From positions 90,205 to 154,204 of the forward strand of contig JAUJYZ010001262.1 in the NCBI GenBank assembly GCA_033675265.1: a DNA stretch of 64,000 nt. The letters run 5' to 3'. Made by a program: the position numbers and the translations under genes. Position 1 is the stretch's first letter. Each line of letters opens with the position of its first letter. The notes beneath the pieces are model-generated. The model searched no databases and was not told the DNA's origin. It saw nothing but the letters and a program-made list of their open reading frames with translations. Below are positions 63,675 to 64,000 of the stretch, one piece after another. This DNA comes from Actinostola sp. cb2023 (taxonomy: Eukaryota > Cnidaria > Anthozoa > Actiniaria > Actinostolidae).

Positions 63675-64000
63675 CTATTATAATCATTTCATCGGGCATT
63701 TAGAAAAGGAATCAAAGACCAGTAAGCGACATTTGAACACTACCGGCTTCGCGTCGACATTTATTTCAGTTGAAAAATGTTTACATAATTAAAACTTTGG
63801 AGAAAACTGCAAAATTTGTCATAAACAATCTTTGCACCAAAGTTCTCTTGAAAGGAAAACTAACAGAATTCCATCAACAGCAAAGAAATAGTCATTTAGA
63901 AGCGCTAAAAATATTATGCAATTACTGAACTGGCAGCAATTAAATTGCCTGAACTGAGTGGGTTTCGCTCGACGAAAAACAAATTACATTCACTTCGCCG

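Overview
The window looks like AT-rich intergenic and intronic DNA from an animal, most likely an anthozoan cnidarian (coral or sea anemone). This is inferred from the mix of elements and from the host gene type: a secreted PAN/EGF/TSP1/pentraxin protein with short exons in very long introns, Ngaro-type tyrosine-recombinase retrotransposons, Penelope-like and CR1/Tx1-like elements, GGG(T)ACTCCC and 'gggatagggta' word repeats, and many foldback MITEs. No database search was possible, so the species is unknown. No CRISPR array, rRNA or bacterial operon is seen.

Layout. 1-8212: two non-LTR retrotransposons head to tail, a frameshifted CR1/L2-like LINE and a Tx1/L1-like LINE with an intact 1132-codon ORF2. 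8252-12600: the 3' part of a pentraxin-like gene (copy A: two exons, the first with a nonsense codon), with a Penelope fragment and MITEs in its intron. 12600-17400: non-coding DNA with foldbacks, a 50-bp tandem array and a tRNA-like SINE head. 17419-21723: an LTR retrotransposon with identical 140-bp LTRs that lacks both its RT core and its integrase core. 21724-33880: MITEs, a second 50-bp array with the same GGCATTTGCC core, an unrecognised intronless gene (25503-26169) next to a 40-bp CCAAT-type array, a 129-bp array, and a Harbinger-like element with GATC-rich ends.

33890-63248: one host gene on the + strand (copy B). Its exons are signal peptide, PAN/apple, EGF-like, TSP1 and two pentraxin exons, and the splice phases agree at every junction. 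Its TSP1-pentraxin intron (about 19.7 kb) and pentraxin-pentraxin intron (about 6.7 kb) are filled by nested mobile elements: a 673-bp element with word-repeat ends; an 11.4-kb TIR transposon with a 9-bp target duplication and a large multi-exon DDE-type transposase gene; a nearly intact Ngaro element, itself hit by a G-run repeat; a TTAA MITE; a 1-kb TTAA element; and a 2.4-kb non-autonomous element with Ngaro-style split direct repeats.

Copy A and copy B are collinear over about 4.5 kb, so copy A gives the empty site for most copy B insertions. This makes their ends, target duplications and order directly readable. Many reading frames in different genes are broken by single-base changes in A, T or G runs. 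This may be residual assembly error as much as decay, so calls of 'pseudogene' here are provisional.
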